From Funneliformis mosseae (lineage: Eukaryota > Glomeromycota > Glomeromycetes > Glomerales > Glomeraceae), in NCBI GenBank assembly GCA_910592005.1, contig CAJVPP010000411.1, forward strand, positions 1 to 33,262: a DNA stretch of 33,262 nt, given 5' to 3'. The stretch's first letter is position 1; each line of letters begins with the position of its first letter. The notes under the pieces were generated by a model that saw only the letters and a program-made list of their open reading frames with translations, made no database searches and was not told the origin of the DNA. The position numbers and the translations under genes were made by a program. Positions 1 through 11,500 of the stretch are shown piece by piece.

Positions 1-207
1 TTTGGAATTCTTTAATTAAAATTGTTCGTAATCTCGTCTTTCAAGTCTTCATACTTGATAGATTTGTTTAAGTTCAATGCGTAGATTTGGTAAAGTTAAG
101 AGTTAGGCAGATCCTAACGTCTTGACCGCAGTAAAGCCGTAGTTAAGAAATTTCGAGTAAAGACTTAATAACACGACCACCTCGAGTTGAAGAATTCCAT
201 AGTGACA
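1..207. mobile_element. Possible LTR-retrotransposon terminus, cut by the window edge
   Basis: This stretch has about ten CpG dinucleotides and mixed composition, in sharp contrast to the nearly CpG-free DNA that follows. It ends in ATAGTGACA at 199-207, immediately before an (AT)n run. Read on the minus strand it begins TGTCACTATGG, so its outer edge has the TG...CA form typical of LTR ends, and TGTCAC starts are common in Ty3/gypsy LTRs. No frame is open through it on either strand, which fits a non-coding LTR. The other end lies outside the window, so paired LTRs, a target-site duplication and a primer-binding site cannot be checked. It could instead be another GC-richer repeat fragment. 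Confidence 0.35.
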
Positions 208-320
208 ATATATATATATATTTTTTAATATATATTAGATAAAAATAAGTTTATATAATTAATCTTTTATAATTTACTAAAATTATATTAAAAAAGTAAT
301 TATTTTTAATACTAAAAATA

Positions 321-525
321 ATACAGTAACTAGTTATAACTAATTATAAATAAGTATTACATAGTTGTAACTAAATATGATGTTGTAACTAATTGTAACT
401 GAATTTTTATTAATGTTACAATAGTTGTAATCCTGTGATACTTATTTATCACTAGTTGCAATTAATTGTAGAACTATCTTTAGTTGTAATTAATTGTAAT
501 TAGTATCATAGGATTGTAATTAATT
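321..525. repeat. Cluster of TAGTTGTAA(C/T)TAATTGTAA motifs
   Basis: Full or partial copies of a motif around TTGTAATTAATTGTAA lie near 324-347, 361-371, 380-400, 451-470, 481-500 and 513-525. The motif nearly matches its own reverse complement. The cluster also contains two perfect short hairpins: TTACAA-TAG-TTGTAA at 416-430 and GTGATA-(6 nt)-TATCAC at 435-452. The order is irregular, so this is not a simple satellite. It may be the terminal or subterminal repeat region of a decayed DNA transposon, but no transposase relic was recognised next to it. Confidence 0.5.
426..519. repeat. Imperfect inverted repeat, about 94 bp overall
   Basis: The arm at 426-442 (TTGTAATCCTGTGATAC) matches the reverse complement of 503-519 (GTATCATAGGATTGTAA) at 14 of 17 positions. 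All three differences are transitions. The space between the arms holds inverted copies of the TTGTAATTAATTGTAA motif. The structure could be a foldback or MITE-like element whose arms have diverged by C-to-T changes on opposite strands. Confidence 0.5.
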
Positions 526-1440
526 ACTATATCATTTATATAATACTAATTAAAAGTGTTATATTTTATATATATAATTATTTATTATTATTTATGCAAT
601 ATAAAATAAAAATTTTAAAAAAGTATTTAATAATTTATTAATAACAATAAATTTTTATATTTAGATATACAATTAAAGTCTTAAGTATAAAATATTAAAA
701 AAATTTAAAATATAAATAGATAATTTTAATATTTAAATTTAATAATACTTTTAGAATAATTGTTTTGATTTTTATAAAAATTTTGTGAATGTAAAAAGTA
801 TAACTAAAAGAAAATAAAAAGAATTTTATAAAAATTAATTAATAATATATTTAATATGATAGAAAAAATATATTTTTAATAATAGTTTACTTAGTATTTT
901 AATTAAAAAAAAAAAATGATTTATTATAAATATACAAATTTATTTTCATTTAATATATTTTATTTATTATGTAAAAATAATAATTTTATAAAGATTTTTA
1001 TTAAAGATATTAAATTATAAAAAGTATTTTTAAGTAAAAAAATTCTATTTAATATTATTATATAAATTCTAATTAATTTAATATTTATTATTAATTCTAA
1101 TTTAAAAAATTATAATTAAACCTTCTAATAAGTCAAATTAAATTAAATTACAAGTTAAAAAATCTTTAATCTTTAAAATATTTTTAATAAGTTAAATTAT
1201 ATTTGAATAAAAATTTATAATTATATATTTTAAATACAAATTTACATAATTATTTTTTAAAGTTTTATAATATATTATTAATAAAACTTTATGTTATAAT
1301 TATCTAATACTTATTTTATAAAGTATTCATATAATATATAACAAGTTATATTAATAATACTATACTTTGAAATACTTTTTTAGAAATGATTGATAAAATA
1401 ATTAACAAATACGTTATAGATAATTTATATAAAAAATTTT

Positions 1441-1860
1441 TTTTTCAAAATAAACTTTAATAAAACTTATATTTGACTTTAAAATTTATATAGAAATATA
1501 TTTTTTTACTTATTCTAAAAGTTTACTTAGAGTGTTAAAAGAGGTTTTACTTATAAAATTTGATTTAATCATATTTTTTAAACAATATAGTCGGTATAAC
1601 CTGTCATATATTACAAGTGTGCTTTTATAAATTTAAAATATATTAAAGTTTAATTACTTCAATAATAGTTTGTATTTTCTTGTTTTATTTTTATCAATTA
1701 TTATTAAAAGAATTGTTATAATAATTATAATTTTTTTAAAAAGTTTTAATAAATATAATTTATAAATAGATTTTTTTTATAGTATTACAGTTAACTCTCT
1801 CTTCATTAAATATATATATTTTTTTAAATGCATGCTTGTGTTTAATATTAAATATGTAGA
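1441..1860 (-). pseudogene. Possible decayed reading frame, unidentified
   Basis: Reading the minus strand from 1860 down to 1441 in one frame gives 140 codons with five stops, all TAA. About 14 would be expected by chance at this base composition. The longest open stretches are near 40 codons, and one contains TLVIYDRLYRLYCLKNMIKS. The frame is lost above 1860 and below about 1420. I do not recognise the product. TAA stops could derive from CAA by C-to-T change. The signal is weak because AT-only DNA yields Lys/Ile/Leu/Phe-rich frames anyway. Confidence 0.2.
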
Positions 1861-1909
1861 AATTATATAGAAATTTTCTCATTAAATAAATATTTTTTTT
1901 TAAATGCAT
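1805..1909 (+). repeat. Pair of 29-bp direct repeats
   Basis: Positions 1805-1833 and 1881-1909 match at 27 of 29 bases, both starting ATTAAATA and ending TTTAAATGCAT. The copies are 76 bp apart. The intervening DNA has a further small repeat (AGAAATT-TATATAGAAATT). A local tandem duplication is the simplest explanation. Confidence 0.5.
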
Positions 1910-2255
1910 TTTTTTAAAATTTTCACTATAGTTCCAAAAGTGATGTATTTAAAGAGATTGACTATATTACTTTTATATAATTTTATATAATTTATTTTTA
2001 ATAGAATTATGTTATTTATATTAAAATATCTATAATTTTATAATTTTTAATATTTCATTTTATGAATTCTTATTTCATTTAATCATTTAATTATTTTATT
2101 CTTTTGTAATAAATTTTTTACTTACTATAAGAAAAAGAATATTTCTATATTTGTTGGCCATTAAACTATGATACAAGTAATCATTTTTAGATTTTCAATC
2201 AGTAGTTTTATAATTTAATATCTATTTTTTTTTCTTATTACTTTTCTTACCAATT

Positions 2256-2590
2256 GACAGATAGGAGATATCCCAAAATTGTCTGGCGTTGCAGTATCTC
2301 TTCTGGTAATAGATATTTCAACAATATGTGCATTTAGAAACCTCGATGACAATATTCCTTACGTATGAGGGAGGTCACATGCTCGTGTCGTGAGAATGGT
2401 AAAATCATCGGGAATTACGCTAGTTGACGCGAATATTAGACGGGCATGACGGTTTGATTCAGATTGCGACGGGAACTAGATAAAGGATCCAACTTTCTTT
2501 CTCCAAAGATATCAGACCGCGACTTTCCCTAAATTCTCTAAATATGATTCCCAAGATTCCATGAATGCGCTTGTACAGAATATTATTTGA
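2256..2590. other. GC-richer island at the edge of the AT-rich block
   Basis: Base composition jumps to roughly 40-45% G+C with many CpGs (GACGCG, GACGGGCATGACGG, CCGCGAC). The plus frame following CCAATTGACAG (a good splice-acceptor context ending near 2259) reads about 110 codons with three stops (TGA, TGA, TAG) up to 2590. A minus frame has about 42 open codons. Neither translation is recognisable. This could be a degraded exon, a transposon fragment, or an unmutated remnant of the sequence that once filled the AT-rich block. Confidence 0.4.
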
Positions 2591-3090
2591 TGTTTATACC
2601 TTTTTACCGATTATAAAATGAGATTGATAAAACGTATATTCCCGAATTGGAATGTTCATAACGTGAATGTTTATAATTCGGGCTGAAGTTAAGAAAAATC
2701 ATTGATACAGGCCAAAGTGCTCTAAAAATCACGTGCCGTACATTGATGAAGACTTTCTTGCAAGTTTTTATTGTGCTTGAAACGAACATAATCTTTGCAG
2801 AACTTTAAATTTTTTTTTTTTTTTTCACTTTCAAATACAAACAATTCGTTTGCTTTGCGATGATTTACTGTTTTTTTTTTTAAAAAAAATTTATTATTTT
2901 TTTTTTATTATTTATTTATTTGAATTTTTTTTTTTTGAATTTTATAATTAATTAATAATTCTCAGATACTTGAAATTAGAGTTTTCCCGCCAAATTGTAT
3001 TTACTTCAAAAATTAAAAAAAAAAAAATGATCTTTACATTGATTACCTAATAGAAAATCTTTTATTGGGATCTTCCGATCTTGATTGTAA

Positions 3091-3110
3091 TTTTATTATT
3101 ATTATTATTA
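3091..3110 (+). repeat. (ATT)n microsatellite
   Basis: About six and a half ATT units in a row. A similar AAT/CAT-type imperfect run lies near 4438-4472. Confidence 0.8.
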
Positions 3111-5605
3111 TATCATCATGACATAAAAATAATGTAAAGGAGAATGAAGAATTAATTTAAAAATTATTTTTTTTTTCCCGCCAAAAAAAAAAGGTTTAAC
3201 TTTAATAAATGATATATAGTAAATGACTTTCAAATTAATATCAAAGAAATTTACATTTCAATCTTTGATTTACATATGAATTACTTGTGAAAGAGTTAAT
3301 TAATAACCGAAAGAAAAATTAAAAATGCTCACACGTGGGATTTACCAAGATCCCTTTAAGCATGAGATTATTTGTGGGGTAAAAATTAAAAAAAAGAAAA
3401 AGAATTGAAGAAATTTTAAATTGTTTCAAAAAAAAAAAAAAAAAAGGTTGAAGGGCTAAGCGTTATTTGAGGTACGTCACAAGCAATTATTAAAAATAGA
3501 GTTGGTGGTGGTGGTTTTTTTTATCCCAGATTAACTGACCCCCCCCTTTTTAAACATGAACAATGTGTTCAATTGTTGTTTTAATTTCATTTTTGTCAAT
3601 TTATTTGAATGAGATTGTAAGATTGCGTATTTCAAAATAATTAATGTTTTACGACATTACAAAAAAGTTTATATATTTGATGAATTTCTTCATGTGTAAT
3701 TTCCGATTAAAATAAAGAATGCCATGCGCATCGTAAATATTACAAAAGTGGCTTGGCCAAATAATTTCCCTTTAAAACTTTCCCCATGAGTTTTTCTTTC
3801 AAGAAAAAAAAACAGAAATTAAACTTGTTATTTTCTACTGACGGAATAATTCGGATTACGTAATGAGAAAGATTAAAGAAGAGAATTGTGAAAAAATATT
3901 TTCGTCATCTTTTTGATCGTAAAAAAAAAAAAAAATGATAATATTTATATTATCGCGTGTTGTTTAATAATCTAAATCCTTAATAATTGTTGATTACCAT
4001 TTGTGGTTAAAGAACAAATTTGTCTTGCGATGGTTAATGACGAATTAAAAGGTAATTCATTCCTTGTATGTAACAACAAAATAAAAATAAAAAAGTTACA
4101 AGCCTCTCATTTCTTTTACAAAAAGAAAATGACTCGTTTCATTTTGTCCCTTACATTAGATTTTATCAAAGTGATACCGACATAAAAAAAGAAAACATAA
4201 ACATGACTAAAAATCCAAAGGTAACTTAAACTCACCCCCTTATTAAAATTAAATATTTTATTAATATTGTTTTAACCCCTTTTGTAGCTTGATAGAGAAC
4301 CAATGAAATGAAACGTGTCAAAATTGGTGATGAATAATTGTTTAGGTAATGAAACTTTGTTCATAATAATATTAAGGAGGGAAAACGTTGAATAAAGATT
4401 GATTAAATATCATCAAAGAAAAAAATAATCTAGCTGAATAATAATAATCATAATCATAATAATCATAATATCCTCCATGATTCATTCATTACACAAAATA
4501 AAAAAAAAGTGTTCACATAAAGATTCGAAAATTTTTCTGATGGTTCTGGTCGATGTTCATACATGTACTACTTTTGGGAACGAATTATCGTTGACATTGT
4601 GACAAGCAAAATGTAACCGATAATACGTTAATTGATAATCGAACGAATCCCATTGCTAAATGATTCCCACCCAATGAAAGTTGGTATCATTATACGCCTA
4701 AAAAGCATTATCCCTAAAACATAAAAAAATAAAATAAAATAAAAATAAAAATAAAGTAAGATATCTCAAGGTCTTGTAGAATAATAATTTTTTTGATCTT
4801 TCAATGAAGAGAGGAGGGTTCCTTGGAACATTATTCGGTTGTGCCACATTGATGTAAAAAAGGGCAAACATGTGGAGAGATATTATTTGGGAGGGAAATA
4901 AGAATGAAATAAACATAATGAATGCTATAAATAGTAATCGAATTAGTTTTCAACTTTTTCATTGATCAATGCGCTCTGCAATACATCCGATTACTAGACC
5001 TTAGGGTCACTTCAGTTAAAAGCAGCTCATTTTACCTACCAATATATTCGCGTAATAGGTAAATCGGTAAATGGTGATGGTGAATGAACATATCGGACCG
5101 AACAGACCGAATGGTCTTGATCTTATTTAGCGTGGCCTTGAACAAATAACGCTCAATACTACCATAAATATAATTACCGTATAACGCCAACAAAAAAAGT
5201 AGATCAAGGTACAAGATAAAAATCTAGTTTAAATCTAAACAAGAAATGACTAGTAATTTAAATTAATAGTCATGGTGGTTTGTTTAGAAACTTTAAGGGT
5301 AAACATTGCGGTTGTCAAAAAAAAAAAAAATAATAATAATATTTATCATACTCAAACAAAAAATAAAAAAAAATTATTACAAGCATCATTTCGGACGCAT
5401 TGGGCAATCTGTGGACATCACCGTTAGCAAATAATATTTTATCTTCAAAAATGTTTATATATTCAAAACGTTTGGATAACTTGTGCTCGTACTAATCACG
5501 CGTATTTGACAGCTAATTAGAATGAGACCCGCTTAACCATATCGAGTAGTCGGCGGACGCGTTTGTTTTAAATAAACTCGTTCTCTGGCGTAATATTTAT
5601 TTTTA

Positions 5606-5617
5606 TGTCACGTGACA
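5606..5617. promoter_or_regulatory. 12-bp palindrome with CACGTG E-box
   Basis: TGTCACGTGACA is a perfect palindrome centred on CACGTG, the core bound by bHLH factors such as Cbf1-type proteins in fungi. It sits in a GC-richer patch of the spacer. No gene start is recognised within several kilobases, so a regulatory role is unproven and a chance occurrence is possible. Confidence 0.25.
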
Positions 5618-6625
5618 CGCATTAGATACATAAACCTAGGGCCACCCGATGCCTAAGTTGTCCACCAAGAGTTCGAATTTGTATTGATAGTAAAGGGACC
5701 AGAGTTCGGCTTTATTGATCTCATGTGACCCTATAAATATAGCAACCATGATCATTTTGTAGTGATTCTAAGGATTCGTCTCCTCGGTTAACACCGGATT
5801 TGAGAGAAAAAATAAAGGAATAAAAAAATAAATGAAAAAAGGTTTAATGACTGAGTACTCAATGAATTTCCCTTTGAAATGTACAACAACAATATTTGTA
5901 AAAAAAAAATTGGGCTGAACATTTACCTTTGCACATCACAAACTAAAAAATGATTCAACAAAAAAATGTAAATAAAATTTTAAGCCAATAAATGAAATCA
6001 TTTCGATTTTGATTTTAAGGTTACGCCATAAATTTCATTATATTTTCAATTTCTCTGTCTCTCTCTTTCTATCCTCCTTCCCTTGAGTAAATTTCAGGAA
6101 TTTTCGAATAATAGTGATGTAAATAGTACATTGTTCTTTAAGGTTTTGTTTTTTGTTTATTTATTATTATTGTTATTATTTATTTTGATAAGAGAGCATT
6201 TTTTTTTTTTTTATTCTTGTGTTTGAAAAAGTGATTGTGAAAAAAGTGAGATAAAAACCAGTGTGATTTCAAGTTTTTTTTGTTGGGGACATTTTGTTTC
6301 AGGGTATCCAACAATAAGAAATAAAAAAAATTAAAGTTGTCTTAATAAGAAATATTACAATAGTATTGTGACAAAACGAGATGTTTGAATAATAAAATAA
6401 AAATAAAATAAAAATCAACTTTATCTGATTAGAATGAACGTTGTGGGAATTGTGGAAACACAAAATTTTATACTCCAATAATCTTTATAACTCCTTATTT
6501 TGTAATTATTGTCAATCAAGGTTACTCCATCAAAAAAGGGTGAAACAATCCCCAAAAGTTGATTTTTTGATGTTATAATTTTGGTTATATTGGTAAATTT
6601 AAGTTTATACATACGTCAATACAAT

Positions 6626-6657
6626 AAAACCAAAACCAAAACCTAAAACCTAAAACC
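6626..6657 (+). repeat. Short AAAACC / AAAACCT tandem array
   Basis: Five consecutive units of AAAACC, two of them with an extra T. The form resembles a degenerate telomere-type repeat, but the units are not CCCTAA/TTAGGG, so it is better read as a local minisatellite. Confidence 0.7.
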
Positions 6658-7378
6658 AATGCTACAAAAAAAAAAAAAAAAATTTATTTTCTAAAAACTA
6701 ATAATAATTATTTAAAATGACAGCTCATGTCAAAGGTACTGAAACAAAAATTCATTTACACATTCAATCCAATAAATAAACCATAACGTCAAATGTAACA
6801 TCAAATTATGACTTGATTGATCACATCAATATATGAGGATCAGCCAACGACATAAAACACGCTCACATGATCAAAATTTCTTGCTTCTCGCAAGATCCAG
6901 ATCCATTTGATTTCCATAAAATTGAATCCTTTTTCCGAACTTGACAAGGCACCGACACTCCTGACATCATTTTTTTTATTTTGCGCATCGCATACGTCCA
7001 TCAAATACACCAACACGAAACGATAAAGAACACCCATCATATAAAGACATGACATGTTACGCTATGGTAATATTCTAAATCATTTTCTTCGGCTAATTAA
7101 GTAAATAAGAAAAGAAAGCACAAAAAAGGCGAATTCAATAATTCATCCCAAACAAGGAAGAATATGCACCTCAAAAAAGAAAAAAGAAAGAAAAAGTACT
7201 TGTCAAAAAAAAAAAAAAGGGATTTACCATACATGAAATTGATATTTTCAATGGAAATTAAGTGTTTGTTTCAGAAATTTTGTAACCCAAGAAAAGCAAA
7301 CATATCCGTCAAAAGTGAAATAAGAAAGAACAAAAACTCGTTTCGTTGTTAATGAACAAATGGTAATAATAAATGTTC

Positions 7379-7394
7379 ATGTATGTATGTATGT
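7379..7394 (+). repeat. (ATGT)4 microsatellite
   Basis: Four exact ATGT units, flanked by AT-rich spacer. Confidence 0.8.
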
Positions 7395-9584
7395 AATATT
7401 AAAAAAATTATCTCGATATTAAATTTATTGTCCTTGGCCGATTTATTTATTGGGATTTCCAAATATAGAAAGGGCTCGAACGTTGCAGTTGACTCTTATT
7501 GACCGCTGTTGGAAAAAACCATTTTTTTTTTTTTTTCATAAGGAGAAATTCTTAATGAAGCACATACACGGTTAGAGAATGATCAACCACAAAGGATGAT
7601 AATCGGCTTGCATGGGGGTGGTCAGTGGTGAGTGAGCGACATCCTTGCTCCTCAAAAGGAGTGGGTCACCATTTCGTTGAAGAAGGAGCATTATTTGTTT
7701 GGATGAAGGGCGTTGTAAAGATCAACTTTCCTAAAAATAAATTAAATCCGACACAAGAGTTACTCATTTAAGTTCACATTTCGCCAGAGGGGAAAGAAAA
7801 AAGTGATACGACGCATTTGTTTACTTTTTAATGCATCGTCTTTTTTTATTATTCTTTAAACATTTGGTAGGTAAGCAATCCCAGGTTTATGGACCACCTG
7901 CACGTAAACGCTTATTAAGGTGAGAATAAACGTAGTTTGATGTAAGTCATTGATGTTTTAAATTTTCTTTGAAATTCAAATTTTCTTTTGGTAAACAAAT
8001 CAGCATCATCAACATTTTATTAATCATAATTGCCTGCATCACTATTTACCTTATAATACCTATTTGTTTATTTTCATAACCGGATTTCAAAGACCTTTTG
8101 GAATATCTTAATAATATTGTAAACCTGTTTGTCATCAATCATCTCATTGGAGGATTAGCTTATGTTTGTTGCGTGGTCTCGTGTCATCTTATCGCGTGGC
8201 GGTATCATCTAAGAAAGACAAGTTTCTGTCATTTGAGATCAAAAGGCTGTCCCTCTGTCAAAAATGTCAAAATAACGAATGAATGAAGTGTGAAGGGAAA
8301 AAAAAAAAAAATTATAAAAAAGGTCCGACAAGTTTTTTTTTTTTTTTTTCCATTAAAAGTTTAATATTTCCTTGACTAACTAAGGTCAGAATGACTTTAA
8401 GGGGTAATTGAAAATTTTTGGTGGACTTCAATCTCATTGGTGCGACCGTGCTAACGAACAATGGCTTTGTGAATCGTCCCGTGATCGATTACACAAAATT
8501 TTCGACCTTTGGAAGGGTTAAACGTAACAAAATGAGGATCAAGGTAAATATAAATGGATCAAAATATAAAAATAAATATAAAACAAATTTAGATTTAAAA
8601 AATAATTTTAAATTGTTTTATTTTTTGATACAATAGAGGAGATTAATGTAATGTATAAATAAAGAAATATACTTTATCTTTTTTTTTTTATCTTCAATCT
8701 TTATCTCTTTTTTTTTTAAGAAAAAAAATTGATTTACCTTAAATGAGAGCCCAATAAGTACGTGAAAAGTGTAATGATCATGATTTAGAGATTTAGAGAT
8801 AATATTGATGTATTATTTATTATTTTAAAACAAAAAAAAATAATAATGTGAGATTGCTCACAGTTTGCTATTATGCAGACAGATATTGATAGATATGTGG
8901 GAAGCAAAGAATAAAAGAACTTGTTTGTCTGCTGATTCATTTATGAAATTGTGTTACGAAGCCTTGATTAAAATGAGGAAAAAAGATGTTTGAAAATAAA
9001 GCACCCCCAAAAAGTGAGACAAATGTGCGAGGATAAATAAAATGCTGCAAGATATTGTTCGGACGGGTTTCGAGATTGTTGCGTTTACAAATTGTGCTTT
9101 TGCTTGCATTCATAAAAAAAAAAGATGTACGCGACAAAGAAAAATGTGTGATTGCTTTTTTTATCTTTATTCTTTTTGCTTTTTATGAATCCATCGGTTT
9201 TTTTTTTTTTTTTTTAAACAATATTTAACAACTTTTGATCAAAGTTCAACAATAGAGATGTACGGTTTTAATGTAATTGGGCAACGGTTTCAAGTTTGAA
9301 AAGAATACGATTATGCGAATGACTCTTTGTCTTGGACAATTGGCATCTGTTTTAAAAACCGGTGACAAACTAATCGGTTAACCCGTCGAATTGATGACCG
9401 ACTTTCATAAGGAGAATTCGATCACGTATTTCCGAAAAAGCCTCCAGTCGGAAAACGATTTCAATAATAATAACCAAATAAGTTAAATGTATGTGTAATA
9501 ATAGAGTTTAAACTTTATCAACTAGGACTATTTTAATTTCCCATTGTAATCAATTAGTTGGTTTTTGGTGCATAAGTGTGTTTA

Positions 9585-9605
9585 TGTGTGTGTGTGTATA
9601 CACAC
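9585..9605 (+). repeat. (TG)n run ending in a 14-bp palindrome
   Basis: A TG run at 9585-9597 continues into GTGTGTATACACAC (9592-9605), which is a perfect palindrome. Alternating purine-pyrimidine DNA of this kind can adopt cruciform or left-handed structures. No associated gene is seen. Confidence 0.7.
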
Positions 9606-9934
9606 GGTAGGTTTAAGTTTAGAAACTCTTAGCTTACACGCATATACACGGATGCTTGACTTTCTCGGAGTTCACACCGTTCAAGGATATAGCAAAAAAT
9701 CAGATAATTGCAATGATCTCACAAAAAGATTTTCCATGCTTGTATGATTCATTATTCATCATGCGGTAGCAGAGTCCAATGTGACACGGAGTATCATTAA
9801 GAAAAAAAAGTTTTTTTTTTCCTTAACTCGGTGCAGCAGGCTGAAAAGATTTCCTTTTAATGGGAAATGTAAATGACTGAACCTTGTTTGGCAAAGAAAT
9901 ATCCGATCCGTTATGTATTTATTGAGAGGGAGGG

Positions 9935-9966
<32 letters not shown>

Positions 9967-10035
9967 CTCGAGAAAATTTCGATCCCCAAACGCTCTTTTT
10001 TGAATCCGTCAGGAAAAAAAAAAAAAAAAAAAAAA
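9935..10035 (+). repeat. Two long poly(A) runs, A28 and A22
   Basis: A28 at 9935-9962 and A22 at 10014-10035 lie 51 bp apart. They could be tails of retroposed sequences, but no gene-like sequence or target duplication is visible upstream. Simple slippage is at least as likely. Confidence 0.8.
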
Positions 10036-10984
10036 GCAGGGAGCTTCAATTAAGAAAGTTTAAAACAAATATGCATTAATTTACAAGGTAGCGCATATAA
10101 TAACAAATCCAAAATGATTGATGGATGAATGATGATAAAATTAAAAATACAAGAGATAAATAAATAGGTAAGTAAAAAATTGTAACAGGTACAAACAAAG
10201 GATATTGATTTACATATTCTTCAAAAATAAATTTTGACGTTATAATATTATGTGAGAGGTAAATGTGCGCGCAAATCGATGGATCATATCATCTCAACGA
10301 GATTTTGATGAAATGTAATTAATGTACTGTAATATTAAAAAATTAAAACAAACTAGGGATCACCTCTTTATTTATAAAAGAATCTCTTAAAATATTTATA
10401 TTACTGAAAGAAAAAAAAAAAAAAAAAATCGGCTCGATGAACAAAGGATGCGAAAAGAAAAAGAAAAAAAAAAAAAAAAAAAAATTTGAACGTAAATTGT
10501 TATAATATCTATTGTGAAAAAAAATCATTTGATTGAAAGATCAACCCACGTCGCATTTTGCATTCACATTATATTAAAGAGCTGTTAACCAGAAATGAAA
10601 AAGGTTAAAAATTATATGATGTCGATCATGAGAATCCTTTGACTGCGCATATACGTAATTTTTTTTTTTTTTCCTTTTTTTTTAAAAAAAAAAAAATGAA
10701 AATGAAAGGAAAGGAGGGAAGATGAGAAAACTGGTGGCGCAGCAAATCCGCAGTAATTTACCAAATTGCGCATGTAAATATTTCGGCAACAAAAATAGTC
10801 AACACAACACATGTGTAATTATTAGAGAACAATAGGATGTGCATGTCCCCTTTGTTGCAAAGCTGTTTGCTTATGCCCGTTGGCTTATTATGATACTATA
10901 GTAATTCGATTAGAAATAGTGTTTTTTTTTTAAAAATATAAAATTTTCCACATGAAAAAAAATGATAAAAAATGTTTGAAATAG

Positions 10985-11015
<31 letters not shown>

Positions 11016-11480
11016 CCAATTTGATCCCTATTGTACAATTTATTATTATTATATCAAAAGGGACGAAAATTTTTGATGAAAATCATTTTCAAGAGTTTAC
11101 CATGAATTTATTATTTGGTAACACGACAATATGATTTCAAACCAGTTAAATTTTTCATGTTGAAAAGGTGGGGGATTTCCGTTCCGTATATTCAGAGTTT
11201 GGGTCATTTCAAAAAGTGGTAACGGCTTGTACGATGTATGTTACTACATTTGGGACCACTAAAAGATCGTTTGTTATTCATGATTTCATGCAGGGACTCT
11301 TTTTCAAAAAATGACTGGTTTGAATTTAAAATGATGAACAGAAAAAGGTAGTCATAATCATAATTGGAATAAAAAAGAAATTGCTGCGCCGCCTGAAATT
11401 TAAATATTTAATTACATCAAATATTTACGGAGTTCATGCAAGCTCATTTTGACATGTTTTCGATTTATTTGAGCAAATTT

Positions 11481-11500
11481 TCCATTCCATTCCATTCCAT
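11481..11500 (+). repeat. (TCCAT)4 microsatellite
   Basis: Four exact TCCAT units followed by degenerate copies (CCCATTTTCATTCTCATTTTCAC). Confidence 0.8.

Larger units (their letters stand above)
208..2250. other. Extremely AT-rich, CpG-depleted block (left)
   Basis: By eye this block is well over 85% A+T, is rich in TpA, and has only isolated CpGs, for example near 1412 and 1592. Unlike the central region it has few long A or T homopolymers; its A/T is mixed as TTATAA and TAATTA words. No ORF of 60 codons is present on either strand. The composition resembles the AT-rich compartments of fungal genomes produced by repeat-induced point mutation or methyl-cytosine deamination. That origin is inference. 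It ends abruptly at the GC-richer island near 2256. Confidence 0.8.
2591..9580. other. Long spacer without a supportable gene
   Basis: Open frames here are at most about 72 codons, unrelated to each other, and mostly dense in Phe, Lys or Ile, as expected by chance. Composition is roughly 70-75% A+T with many A or T runs of 10-20 bases (for example near 2810, 3430, 6665 and 8332). Somewhat GC-richer patches with scattered CpGs lie near 5390-5760, 7430-7720 and 9240-9430, with no coding signal that I can defend. No tRNA or rRNA was recognised. Confidence 0.6.

Noticed and set aside
5640..5700. tRNA-like B-box word AGTTCGAATT
   Set aside because: No A-box upstream and no foldable acceptor or anticodon stem.
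6626..6657. Telomere-like array
   Set aside because: Units are AAAACC(T), not TTAGGG/CCCTAA, and the array is only five units long and internal.
7465..7530. Minus-strand CGTTCGAGCCC resembling a tRNA B box
   Set aside because: No matching A box or cloverleaf in the preceding 70 bases.
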